From positions 35,020,409-35,084,408 of the forward strand of contig JALGQZ010000009.1 of assembly GCA_023105745.1 (NCBI GenBank): a stretch of DNA of 64,000 bases, read 5' to 3'. Under the pieces are notes generated by a model, which had not been told where the DNA came from, did not search any database, and saw only the letters and a list, made by a program, of their open reading frames with translations. The number at the start of each line of letters is the position of its first letter. Position 1 is the first letter of the stretch. Below, in pieces: positions 47,404-59,039 of this stretch. The translations under genes were made by a program, and so were the position numbers. Source of the DNA: Austropuccinia psidii. Its lineage: Eukaryota > Basidiomycota > Pucciniomycetes > Pucciniales > Sphaerophragmiaceae.

Positions 47404-49242
47404 TGTAAGGTGTGGATATGAAACTTTGATTAAAAATCAAGTACTTTTCCTGTCCTCAAAATTTGTATAAGGTAAAAATCAATTAAAAATAGTATGGAAT
47501 ATTATTTTTAAGAGAAAACACGCCAATTTTATTGTTTATAACTTTATTAGTATAAAACAATAATATTATAAAAATTTATTGTTTTACCAACAATAAAAAT
47601 TTATCCAAAAAATACTCTACAAGAGATATTTTAAGGCTACAAAAGAAATTTCTTCAAGAGCAATTTCAATTGGAATTAATTGAGCAAAGAACTGCAAGCA
47701 ATTAATTAAAGAACAAAGTCTTTAAAAAGAATATTAAAGAGAAAACACGCCCAAAAGTGACCAGAGTGAATTTGGAAACAAAGTGACAAAGTTTACAGTG
47801 ATGAAAGATGCTTTAATTCACTTTTGGGGTGGTTCAGGGGTAAAAATGATTATAAGAGTTACAAACAATGATTATAATGATTTTTTCACGTGGTTAAAAA
47901 GATTAAAATGATTTAAAAATGGTGGTTGGAATCTTTGATTGATTGGTTTAACAGTGTTTAAACTAATTAATAAAAGGAAAAGATTCTAACATGAAGAGAA
48001 AAGTGGGGCAAAGAAGACATTCTTTTATAGCCATCAATTCTCTTACTCCAAAAGTAAAAATTACTCTTGTCAGTCGTGAAAAACAGTCTGACAACAGAAA
48101 AGCTAATTATGGCATCATTGAACCCTGGTTCAGGCCAAAAAAGGGCTGGTTTAAGCCATTTTTAGCCATTTTTAGCCATTTTACACCCTTAAATCAGCCA
48201 TTACTATAGCAATACCAGGCCTAGAGCCCTCAAAACACGTCAGAATGAGTGTCAGAGACGTAGAAACCAGTTAAAACTGTTTTTACTATGATTGTTTTAT
48301 CTTAAGGGTAGTTTTACCCTCTTGGCAACAGCTAAAACTACCCCAGTTGGTATCAAAACCACATCATCAATTGAGTTCACAGACCCTGTGACTCAATTCC
48401 AGGCCAAAAGTGATGAACTTTTGCGTGAATTTTGACATCCCACGCCAGTCAACAAGGATTTTGGGGGTCTAGCTCCCCCTTAGAGCTGGAGTTCCTTTTC
48501 CCCCCCAAATTTAATCTTTCCAATTTATTTTTCCTTTAATTCCTCATCATGTATTATACTTATATTTTACACATGTAATTCAATTCAATTGTACAGTACA
48601 ATACAGTAATAATTGACACCTCATATGTAAATTAAAGTTCACTTATGTAATACACGCGCACATTTTGACATTTCAATTGAATTCAATTTAAAATACTTCA
48701 ATTCCTCATAACTTCTAAACTAAACACAACACCTCAATTTTAACACAAAATTTGATGGTTAACACCACATGTGGTGTGAATTAAATTAAGGTTTTGAGGA
48801 TTTTCAACTTTTGTATTGAAAATACTAAAAACTTAATTTAAGCTTATTTAGAGTTGAGTTACAAGAATTTCACTCAGAGGTGACCCCACCTGATTTTTTA
48901 TGAGGAATCCAATGGTGAAATAATTTTTGTATGTTTATTTATTGAATAAAAAGTTATAATAATTTTTATTTAACTTTTTTCTAAATTTATTTATTTTTTC
49001 ACAATTTTGTTAAAATTTCATTTTTACTTAATTTTTCCAAGTATAAATGTAATTTTATACTTACAAAATTTGATGTATTTATATTTTTAAATTGTAATTA
49101 ATTTTTTATTTTTAATATAATTTTATATTTATATTTTGATTTTTATTTTAATAATATAAATAAATTTATTTTATTTATATTAATATGTTATTTTTTGCAT
49201 TTGTGGTCTTTTGGGTATATGAAATTACCTCTAAGGCTCACA
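47404..49242 (-). repeat. A2 5' LTR
   Basis: An 1839-bp LTR equal in length to 39144-40982. It is followed by the TSD attat. Confidence 0.95.
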
Positions 49243-49462
49243 ATTATAGTAGTCTTTGTTATTGTAATCCAACAGGTAAATCTGCAGCCAGGGCTTTCAA
49301 CAGCGCTCACCACCACTATTCCACAATAGTAAAGCCCTTTTTTTATTGTAAACCCTTATTATCAGCAAAATACTCTTATTTTAGACCTTTATCACCATCT
49401 CACAGTCATAGTTAAGGTTGTAACTAACCTAATTACTGCTTCATCATAGACTCTGCCTGACA
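49243..49462 (+). repeat. B-main 3' LTR, right part
   Basis: The last about 215 bp of the B LTR after the A2 insertion (plus the TSD copy), ending CTGCCTGACA. It includes the conserved gggcttt...aaagccc inverted repeat seen in the other B LTRs. It is followed by ggcca, the right TSD copy of B-main. Confidence 0.85.
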
Positions 49463-51349
49463 GGCCAGATATGAAGCCAGTCAAATAGAGTGCTTATGCC
49501 TTGTCTGGGGCTTCTAATAACAAATTGTACCGCTGTTAAAGCACTTTTAAAAATGAGGACACCTGACAAACACATGCTCAGATGGAAAAGAGCCATGAAA
49601 GAATATAGTGGTAATATCAACATAGTTCACAAACATGGGAATATTGATAAAAATGCAGATGGACTGAGCAGATGGCCACTACCAAATAATATTGATAATC
49701 TTGCTTATGTGCCGGAAGAAGCTTCCGCACAACTCACCATAGAAGGAATAAGTGTTAAAGACAGGAACATCACTTTCTTTGAGGAGATAAGAAATAATTA
49801 TACTCAGAATAAAAATTGTAGCATTTTATGCCAATTACTTACAAAAGACTGTAAAGACAATTGTTTTATACAGGCCTTAGATGAGATATGGAGGAAATAA
49901 TATGATGAAGGAAGAGTTCACTTGTTTGATGGTATAATTTACAGCAGAGATAGGCGTACATGTGTCCTGACAGTTGTTGACAGATCCTTAATCAATCTTG
50001 TACTTAAAGAAAGCCATGATAGCCCTTTCTCAGGACATCTGTCTGGGGACAGAGCAAGAGAAACATAAAAAACCTCCATATGGTGGACAATTTTGCAGAA
50101 GGATGTTGCAGATTATTTCAAAACCTGTGACAGATGTCAAAAGGCGAATACATCCACTGGCAAATGACTTGGAAATATGAGCAAGATCAAAGAACCCAGA
50201 AGAACTTGGCAAATTGTCCACATGGATTGGGTGATGGGCCTTCCACCAGGGGGTGATGGAATTTATAATGCTTGCATAGTGATTGTTGACAGATTTGGTA
50301 AAACTCCACTCTTTCTACCATGTCATGAGGATGATACATCCATGGATACAGCTCTTTTGATATGGAAGAGAGTAATATCTTGGACTGGCATATTCAAAAA
50401 CAGCATTAGTGACAGAGATCCCAAATTCACCTCAGCACTATGGACAAATCTTCACCAACTATTTGGGACACAATTATCCTTCTCTACAGCCTACCACCCA
50501 TAAACTGATGGTCTAGCTGAACTGCTGATTCAAACCTTGAAAGACATGGTAAGAAGAATTTGCACATAAGGCCTTGAATTTATAGATTGTTATGGATTTA
50601 CCCATGATCGATGTAGTCTTTTACCAGGACTGGAACTGGCATATAAGACATCCATTCATGCCAGTACCAATCAAACTCCTGCTATTCTAGAAAAAGGATG
50701 GAATCCCAAATTACCTCCAGATTCCTTGCGGGAAAAATTGGTTGAAATACATCCTACAGATTCTAGCTTCAAAGGAATGCTAGAAAAAGCTAGAAAGCAT
50801 GCAGTAAGGTGCATGGGAGACAATTTTTCATATGATAAGGACAAATGGGACAATTTAAATGCCACTACAGTTTTCAAAGTGGGGGATTTATTCCTTGTAT
50901 CCACCACTAACTTCAATAACATCAAAGCATGTAAAAAGCTCGAAGACTCTTTTGCAGTACCTTTTATTATTAAGGCCCTCCATGGAGAAAAGGCTGTTGA
51001 AGTAGAGTTATCTGAAGGTCTTAGCAATAAGCATCCTACATTTCCAGTGAGCTTGATAAAGCCATATAAATTTAGTGATGCTGGAAAATTCCCCTTGAGT
51101 AATAAAGTTCCCCAAGCTATATCTCCTATTTAGTCAGCTGGTAGTAAGAAAATTACCGAAGTTCTCAAAGAAAGAAAATTGAGAACCAACAAAGTAAGGG
51201 AATACCTTGTTAGGTACAGTGACCCACCTTGTGAAGATGAATGGTTAGCAGAAAAGGACATACCTCAAGCTGCTAAACTTCTCAGAAGGTTCAGAAACAC
51301 TAGAAATAACGATATTACAAAGTAATATTCTTTTTTTAGGGGGAGGGAA
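49463..51349 (+). pseudogene. A3 element: decayed RNase H, integrase and chromodomain-like tail, with polypurine tract
   Basis: Family-A pol resumes at [16 protein letters not shown] deletion of about 45 bp lies near 49510. Integrase motifs remain, including MDWVMGLPPGG near 50220 and ISDRDPKF near 50410. A stop falls inside the YHPQTDG motif (near 50502), and the catalytic Glu context reads LAELLIQ. The GPF motif reads VPF. The tail [18 protein letters not shown] is recognisable near 51200. The polypurine tract aggggg-aggg-aa precedes the LTR at 51350. Multiple stops make it non-functional. Confidence 0.85.
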
Positions 51350-52267
51350 TGTGAGCCTTAGAGGTATTTTCATATCCCCAAAAGACCAAAAATAACGAAA
51401 TAAGGTACAAATATAAATAAAATATATTTATTTATATTATCAAAAAAACATTCAAAAATGAACTCAAAGTTATATAAAAAAATAAAAATTTAATTCTAAT
51501 TTAAAATGAAAATCACATTAAAAAGAAAATTATGAAAATGCCTTTTTACTTGAAAAAAATTAAGTAACAATGAATTTTTATTAAAATTAATGAAATAAAA
51601 ATATTTTTAGTAAAAGGTTACATAGGATATATTATAGCTTTTTATCCAATAAATAAACTTAAGAAGATTAATTAACCATGAAATTCCTCATAAAAAATAA
51701 GGTGGGGTCACCTCCGGTTAAAATTTCTGTAACTGAACTCTAAATGAGCTTAAATTAAGTTTTTATTCTTTTATGTACAAAAATTGAAAATACTCAAAAC
51801 CTTAAGTTAATTCACAACCCATGTGGTGTCAACCATCAATTTTTGTGTGAAAATTGAGGTGTTGTGTGTAGTTTAGAAGTTATGAGGAATTGAAGTATTT
51901 TCAATTGAAATGTCAAAATGTGTGAGTGTATTATATAAGTGAACTGTAATTTACATATAAGTTATCAATTATTACAGTTGTGTAATGTAAAACTCAATTG
52001 AATTTTATGTTTAAATTACAAGTGTATTACATGATGAGGAATTGAAAGATAAATAAAGTGGAGAGATGAATTCTGGGGGGGAAAGGTACTCTAGCTCCAA
52101 GGGGGAACCAGACCCCAAAATCCTTTCTGACAAGCGTGAGATGTCAAAATCCACGCAATAGTTCATTACTTTTGGCCTGGAATTTAGTCACAGGGTCTGT
52201 GACTCAATTGATGATGAGGTTTTGATACATACCAGGGCAGTTTTAACTGTTGCCAAGAGGGTAAAAC
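51350..52267 (+). repeat. A3 3' LTR, part 1
   Basis: An A-family LTR starting TGTGAGCCTTAGAGG, considerably diverged from the A1 and A2 LTRs. It is interrupted at the aaaac target by a second A-like solo LTR. Confidence 0.9.
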
Positions 52268-54097
52268 TGTGGGCCTTATTTATATACCCAAAAGACCACA
52301 AATGATAACTAAAGATACAAATATAAATAGAATAAATTTATTCATATTATAAAAAGAAAAATTGAAATATAAATACAAATTTATATTTAAAAATAAAAAT
52401 TGAATTATAATTTTAAAATGAAATTACAATAAAATTTAAAATTATGAAAATTCATTTTTACTTGTAAAAATTGAGTAAAAATGAATTTTCAATAAAAATT
52501 ATGAAATTAAAAGATTTCTGATAAAAAGATATATAGGATATATTGTAACTTTTTATCCAATAAATAAACATATCAAATTTATTTCACCATTGGATTCCTT
52601 ATAAAAAAATTATGTGGGGTCACATCTGAGTGGAATTTTTGAAACACAACTCTAAATAAGCTTAAATTAAGTTTTCAGTTTTTTCAATAAAAAAATTAAA
52701 ACTCCTCAAAACTTTGATTTAATTCAAACCACATGTGGTCTTAACCATCAATCTCTGTGTTAAACTTGAGGTGTTGTGTTTAGTTTAGAAGGTATGAGGA
52801 ATTGAAGTATTTTCAATCGAATTCAATGGAAATGTCAAAATGTGCACGTGTATTACATGATTGAGCTTTGATTTAAATGTTAGGTATCAATTATTACTGT
52901 ATTGTACTGTAAAATCCAATTGAATTACATATGTAAATTACAACTATAATTCATGATGAGGAATTAAAGGAGAAAATAAATTGGAAAGATTACATTTGGG
53001 GGGGAAAAGGAACTCTAGCTCTAAAGGGGAGCCAGACCCTCAAAATCCTTGCTAACACGCGTGGGATTTCAAAATTCATGCACAGGCTCATCACTTTTGG
53101 CCTGGAATTGAGTCACAGACCCTGTGACTCAATTGATGATGAGGGTTTGATACCAACCAGGGGAGTTTCAACTTCTGCCAAGAAGGTAAAACTACCCTTA
53201 AGTTAAAACAATGTTAGTAAAAACAGTTTTAACTGGTTTCTACGCCACTTACACACATTTTTACGTGTTTTGAAGGCTCTAGACCAGATATTACTATAGT
53301 AATGGGTGATTGAAGGGATTAAAATGGCTCAAAATGGCAAAAAATGGGCCAAACCAGCCCTTTTTTGGTCTAAACCACGGTTCAATGATGCCATAATTGG
53401 CTTTTCTGATGTCAGACTGTTTTTAACGACTGAAAAGAGTAAACTTTACTTTTGGAGTAAGAAAATTTATGGCTATAAAAGGATGTCTTCTTTGCCCCAC
53501 TTTTCTCTTCATGTTAGAAACTTTTCCTTTCATAATTAGTTTAAACACTGTTAAACCAATCATCAAAAGATTCCAACCACCCGTTTTAAATTATTTTCAA
53601 CCTCTTAACCATGTGAGAAATTAATTATAATCCTTGTTTGTAACTCTTATAATAATTTTTACCGCTGAACCACCCCAAAAAGTGAATTAAAGCATCTTTC
53701 ATCACTGTAAACTTTGTCACTTTGTTTCCAAATTCACTCTGGTCACTTTTGGGAATGGTTTCTCTTTAAATATCTTTTGAGAGACTTTTTTCTTTAATTA
53801 ATTTCTTTCCGTTCTTTGCTCAATTAATTCCAATTGATCTTGCCCTTGAAGAAATTTCTTTTGTAGCCTTAAATAGCTCTTGTAGAGTATTTTTGGAGAA
53901 GTTTTTATTGTTGGTAAAACAATAAATATTTATAATATTATTGTTTTATACAAATAAAGTTATAAACAATGAAATAGGCGTGTTTTCTCCTTAAAATAAT
54001 ATTTCTTACTATTTCTAATTGATTATTACCTTATACAAATTTTGAGTACAGGAAAAGTTCTTGATTTTTAATCAAAGTTTAATATCTACACCTCACA
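52268..54097 (+). mobile_element. Solo LTR, diverged family A, inside the A3 3' LTR
   Basis: An 1830-bp LTR, TGTGGGCC...ACCTCACA, with a perfect aaaac TSD (52263-52267 and 54098-54102). The host LTR continues exactly at the interrupted point. It lies in the same orientation as its host LTR and has clearly diverged from it. Confidence 0.9.
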
Positions 54098-54648
54098 AAA
54101 ACTACCCTAAAGTTAAAAAAGCCTTATTAAAAACAGTTTTAGCTGGTTTCTATGTCTCTTAAACACATTATGATGTGTGTTGGGGTCTCTAGACCAGGTA
54201 TTACTGTAGTAATGGCTTAGTTGAGGGCCTAAAATAGCAAAAAATAGCTATGAATGGCTAAAGCCAGCGCTTTTTTGGTCTAAACCAGGGTTCACTGATG
54301 CCATAATTGGTTTTTCTGTTTTCAGAGAGATTCCCGACACTGTTAAGGGTAAATTTTACTTTTGGAGTAAGAAAATTGATGGCTATAAAAGAATGTCTTC
54401 TTTGCCCCACTTTTCTCTTCATGTTAGAATCTTTTCCTTTTATAATTTGTTTGAAAACTGTTACAACAATCAATAAAAGATTCCAACCACCTTTTTCATA
54501 TCATTTTGAACCTTTTAACCATGTGAGAAAATTACTATACTCATTTTAACTCCTTGAACCACCCCATAAGGGAATTAAAGCATCTTTCATCACTATTAAC
54601 TTTGTCACTTTGTTTCCAAATTCACTCTGGTCACTTTTGGGCATGTTT
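54098..54648 (+). repeat. A3 3' LTR, part 2
   Basis: A middle part of the LTR, resuming taccctaaagtt and running to the tgttt target (54644-54648) of solo LTR E. Confidence 0.9.
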
Positions 54649-56570
54649 TGTGAGCCTTGAGGTATATTTTACATACCCAAATAGGCCACAATTATCTTAA
54701 AAAGAAATTTTGAATTATACATAACTCATAAATCATGCATATATTCAAAATTCATCATTTTTGATTTCAGAAAAGATGAAGAACTTTCTATTAAGTAAGT
54801 AAATCCATGGATTTAAGACCAGATTTGGATTCTACACAAAACTTCACCTAGGATAGCTCCATAGAGTGGATAAGCTCAAATTAACTCTTTGAGGTGGTAA
54901 TATGGAAAATACTTCAACACCACATCATTAATACCACATAAAAGATCCGTGAAAATTTTTATTTTTCTTGATTTTACGCCAAAATAATGGGAAAGTGAGA
55001 AATCCCATGTTAAATATACACTAAGAATAGTGTTATACATGTTTTAAGCATCTAATGTGATGGTATTCTTACATGCACTTTTGGTAAACCCATAATGGAT
55101 ATCTCACTTTAAGCTTAAAATTCTATTTTGATGTGAAAAATAAGCAAGGGGGACAAAAGACATCAAAGAGAGCCAGGGTACCCAACTTCTGAGGACCCAG
55201 AGGCATGGATAGCTCCAAAGCTTGGTTCCATGGCTGATCTTGACCCAATTGGTAAACTAAACCTCTTCGGGAGCGTGGTTACCAAGTTACAACTACTGTA
55301 AAACACCAGAAAATAGCAAATAACCTGCTATTTTGACGTGCCAAGGAGGTAAAGAGCTACTTACACTCCTGTAACCATGTCAAGTCTTAATGACTTTCCA
55401 TGGATAAACCCCAAATGAGTAATTAAAACCCTTTTTGGACTTTTATCCATTGATTTACCTCATAGCAACCAGTTAAACACTGATATTTGCAATTCTACGT
55501 AGAAATGAGGTAAAAACTTCAAAAATTCATTAAAAATACAATTCTTAATGAATCTTTCTGAACCTTTCAGGACCAATTAAAAACTGTACTATCTATGGTA
55601 AAACCAGAGAGGATTACAGTTTTACTAGTAAAATTAAAAGTTTTACTTACAGTCCATTTTCGGTTATTCTATGTGAAACACTGAATCTTCAAAAATTCAC
55701 AGTAAATACAACCTGTGATGAAATTGATATTAACATTGATAACTTTGGGAAATAAATGATTAATTTGGAATAAAAGAATATTTGCAAATGCTACTCCTTT
55801 TATTCTTAACCATATTGGGGTTGGTAGTCACGCAAAAGCATCAATTAAGCAATTATGACAATTTTACGTGACAACAGATGATGTAAGTATTAATCAAAAA
55901 TGGTTTAGTGCTTTCTCACTCACTGGTTTTTCAGTTTGCTCCATGGAACGCCTCTTTGAGCTGTTGTATACTTAAAAGAGGCCTTCTCTTGCTGTTTTTT
56001 CCACATCATAATCTTATTATCATTTTATATCATTGTTACCAACGGGTAAGTATTAGTTAAACTATTCTTAAGTGTTTTAATTCTTTCAGACTCAATCAGA
56101 AAGACGTGAAATCATAGAATCCATTTATATATTGTTGTAATCCTTCTATAAATGATTTTTATCTCTTAAATCCACAATTCTACGTGAAATTTCTCTACTT
56201 TTATCTATCAATAAGTTCTTTGGAGTATTAGTGAGTCATTTATCTTTAATTCTTAAAGTTTTTCTCTAGTAATAGTTTTCTTCAAGGATTATCATTATAA
56301 TTATTCTTGTAAAAGATAATTATATATTAAAATAATTTCTTATTTTAATGAAAGAAGTTTTTATTATTAAATTCTTCTTGTAATTGATTCTTGTAGACAA
56401 TTACTTTCTCACTGTTAAAATCACTAGTAGTGCTTAACACGTGAAAGAAATAATTCTTTAATTATTTAATTGTGGCTATAATAATATTTTATTATTATAT
56501 TTCATAATAACAGACATAGTACTGTTGATTAAGAGCAATATTACCATCAGTTTCATAGTCACATCTTACA
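54649..56570 (+). mobile_element. Solo LTR, family E, second copy
   Basis: A 1922-bp LTR, TGTGAGCCTTGAGG...CATCTTACA, with a perfect tgttt TSD (54644-54648 and 56571-56575). It is homologous in reverse complement to 35299-37218. No gene is inside. Confidence 0.9.
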
Positions 56571-56905
56571 TGTTTTCTCTTTCAATGCCTTTTGAAACGA
56601 TTTTCTTTAATTGATGGATTGCAGTTCCTTTCTTAATTAATTTCATTTTAAATTGCTCTTGAAGAAATTTCTTTTGTAGCCTTAAATAACCCTTGTAGAG
56701 TATTTTTGGATACAGTTTTATTGTTGGTAAAACAATAAATCTTTATAATATTCTTGTTTTATACTTATAAAGTTAAAAACAATAAAATTGGTTTTTTTCT
56801 CTTCAAAATACTATTTCATACTATTTTTTAATTATATTTCACCTTATACAAATTTTGGGGAAAGGAAAAGTACTTGATTTTCAATCAAAGTTTCATCTCC
56901 ACACC
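56571..56905 (+). repeat. A3 3' LTR, part 3
   Basis: The last part of the LTR, ending tttcatctccacacc. The terminal ttaca is not intact (ccttcct follows), so the exact right border, somewhere at 56905-56911, and the TSD of A3 cannot be fixed. Confidence 0.75.
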
Positions 56906-56921
56906 CCTTCCTAGGCCACCA

Positions 56922-56966
56922 TCTGATGGTCACTTCACTCCTCAACTGAAGTGAAGTGATCATCTG
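56922..56966. repeat. Inverted repeat at the right edge of the nest
   Basis: The sequence cacttcact (56931-56939) pairs with agtgaagtg (56950-56958). The stem extends on both sides (tgatg and catct, then ggcca and tggcc further out) with mismatches, around a 10-nt loop. Confidence 0.6.
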
Positions 56967-56977
56967 GCCAATAAAGC

Positions 56978-57937
56978 ATGGCGATGGCAAGAGGAAATTT
57001 AAGCTTGGGCCGATTGTCACCATGTCTTGTCACCCCTGGATTCAAACACCAAATTGTGCTTTCTTTCTCCACCTTAACTAATTTTTCTTCAGGAACTCAT
57101 ACTAAATATTTTTCTTTACCCATAGAAAAAAACCTACTGAATGCCTGGCAACAAGACACTCCCATTCCTCATATGCCTTGTGAGCAAACTCTGTGGCCAC
57201 TAACTCCAGGCCGCAGTGGTACCCAATGGTTGGAGGACTTGTTCCACGGTAAACAGAAAGCCATTCCTTTGCTAATTTCTGCTTTTGGCTCAAGTGAACT
57301 GACTCTGCCACCTTTAGTAGAATCCTCCCAACACGATGAGCCACTTATTTCAGATGCAATTCAATGCTTCAAACCTCCAGTCCAATCACATGCTGATGCT
57401 TTGACTCGCGAGCCTGAATATGAGGCGGCTCCAACGCAATCCACAGAGGAACCTTTTGGTAAGTCCCCAATTCACTTTTTTTATGCTTCCCAACTTTTAC
57501 TCACCCCTTGTTTGACCATCTTCAGCTTTTCCTGCTACACCCCCCTCTCTAAGCATCATTGACAAGATGCCTGTCGGATCCCCCCTCCTATTCCCTCTCC
57601 CTCCACTCCAAACCCCGTTCCTTCCCAGTACATCCCTCCCCTTGCCACTGAGAACCCAGGTGCCTCCTCCCCTCAGTCCCACAATGAGGCTTTTCAGGAA
57701 TTTACTGACTTACGCCCGACACTCATGATTCCTCAAGCAATTGTCCACAAATCAATAAACAGAATCTTGTTGGAGCATCGGAAATTGCTCCACATAATTT
57801 GCTTTGTGGATGCAACTCATGAAAATGAGATGCACCGGGAATTCTGGGAGGAACTAAACTCCCACCTTGTTCAGGCACTGGAGGCTTATCCAAAGGAGGA
57901 CATCACCAGGATAGTCTTAAAACTCAACCAAAAATAA
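56978..57937 (+). pseudogene. Possible two-exon gene of unknown function, probably frameshifted
   Basis: Exon 1 starts at ATG 56978 (MAMARGNLSLGRLSPCLV) and is open to a GTAAGT donor at 57459. A typical short intron would end at the ttcag acceptor at 57525 (67 nt). The sequence then reads FPATPPSLSIIDKMPVGSP before a C6 tract at about 57580-57585. Past the tract, the protein-like reading is one frame away (PPIPSPSTPNPVPSQYI, then HNEAFQEFTDLRPTL) and runs to TAA 57935-57937. An alternative acceptor at 57566 keeps a single frame of 283 residues. The C-terminal part is helical (HKSINRILLEHRKLLHIICF). No domain was recognised. GC content is higher than in the retroelements. It could be a host gene or part of an uncharacterised mobile element. 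Confidence 0.4.
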
Positions 57938-58290
57938 ATATATATAAAAAATTGCATTGATCTCACTTATTTCCTTTTTTAATAAACTCTTTCAAGTCAG
58001 TTAGCTGTTATAAATACGCAATTTTTTCTATTTTGGTTATATTCTTTTTTCCTGTGAGCTTTCCTTTTTTGACAATTGTTCAAGTCAACTATTGTGTGGG
58101 AATAATTTGTGTAAGTGCCCCCCAAGTTTTTAGGACCAAATTTCATTGTGTGAACCTTTTTTGCAGAAAAAGCACAAATAGTCACCATTATTGCCTCCAT
58201 GGTTCCAAACCATATGAGACGTTAACTGTTAAATTTCCATTATCACACGCTATTATTCTTAGTCAAGGAAGGAATTTTTACGATTTTCAG
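57938..58290. other. Intergenic AT-rich stretch
   Basis: This follows the stop of the preceding candidate gene. I see T-rich sequence and no gene, apart from short frames without protein character. Confidence 0.5.
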
Positions 58291-58806
58291 GATGCTGCCC
58301 CAGCGTAAGGAAATTTCTGAACTGTTGGGAACCTGCACAAGGGTAAGGTTTTGCATGTGAAGCGTCAAAATCCTTTACTGGCATAAGGAATTGTTTGAAT
58401 TTTTGGGAGCCTTTACAGGCGTAACACTTTTCCTTTGAACCGTTGAAAGCCTGCACCATTGTAAGGATTTGCATGTGAGAAGTCAAAAGCCTACACCAGC
58501 CTAAGGAAGTTTTGGAATTGTTGGGAGGATGTGTGGGCGCAAGGAAACATAATAATTGTTGAGAGCCTTCCCCAGCATAAGGAAGAGTTGAAAATATTGG
58601 GAGCCTTCCCCGGAAAAAGGATTTGCATGTGAAGCTTTGAGAGCCTGGACAAGCATCAGGAATTGTTTGCATTGTTGGGAGGCTGCCCCAGCGTAAGCAT
58701 TTACAGACCAAGGATTTGTGTATGAAGCGTCAGGATCCTGGACAGGCTTAAGGATTTGCATGTGAAACATTGGGATCCTGGAAAAGCAAAAGTATTTGTG
58801 TGCAAA
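58291..58806. repeat. Degenerate minisatellite, 38-40-bp units
   Basis: About 13 imperfect tandem units, each built as ttgggagcctgcaccagc, then gtaagga and either ttgcatgtgaagcg (40-bp form) or attgtttgaattg (38-bp form). Units have diverged from one another by roughly a quarter of positions. On the minus strand the repeats lack stops in two frames, which creates long ORFs without a real gene. Confidence 0.8.
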
Positions 58807-58830
58807 GAAGAGCAAGGAACCAGGACAAGC

Positions 58831-58852
58831 GTACGGTGGCATGCTACCGTAC
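58831..58852. repeat. Near-palindrome after the minisatellite
   Basis: The sequence gtacggtggc, then atgctaccgtac, is a 22-bp palindrome with one mismatched pair. Confidence 0.5.
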
Positions 58853-59039
58853 ATGAGCCACTTCACCCCTTTTTCATGTGAGCCACCATATAACCCCGAT
58901 TCCAACCCATCAAAACAAGGTGCATACTGTCCTGCACCTTATCACACCCTAACTCCCAAATGCATCCAAGTCCCCTCATTCTCCCAATTAAGATGAAATT
59001 TTGTTACCATCCCTGATGTGCTAACCTTCTCCCTTTCCA
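58853..59039. other. Intergenic sequence
   Basis: No gene seen. It contains a short perfect inverted repeat, aaggtgca/tgcacctt, at 58918-58941. Confidence 0.4.

Larger units (their letters stand above)
39144..49242 (-). mobile_element. A2: young full-length family-A Ty3/Gypsy element, minus strand
   Basis: A 10,099-bp element flanked by a perfect attat TSD (39139-39143 and 49243-49247), inserted in the B-main 3' LTR. Both LTRs are 1839 bp and differ at about 11 positions by eye. The gag-pol frame is uninterrupted over 1974 codons. ORF1, however, carries a nonsense codon, so this copy may be compromised in cis. Confidence 0.95.
15666..49462 (+). mobile_element. B-main: family-B Ty3/Gypsy element with four nested insertions
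   Basis: The element has TG...CA ends and lies in A3 RNase H sequence. It is flanked by tgcca (15661-15665) and ggcca (49463-49467), a 5-bp TSD with one mismatch. With its insertions removed, about 9.6 kb remain: 5' LTR, leader, ORF1, gag, protease, RT, RNase H, integrase, polypurine tract and 3' LTR. Its coding parts carry many stops and frameshifts, so it is dead. Nested inside are A1, two solo LTRs, and A2 within its 3' LTR. Confidence 0.85.

Noticed and set aside
58291..58806. Possible CRISPR-like array
   Set aside because: Units are contiguous and all similar, with no unique spacers, in a eukaryotic context. It is a degenerate minisatellite.
58259..58905. Minus-strand ORFs of 150 and 134 codons
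   Set aside because: They are by-products of the tandem repeat: the repetitive peptide follows the DNA period and there is no start or domain support.
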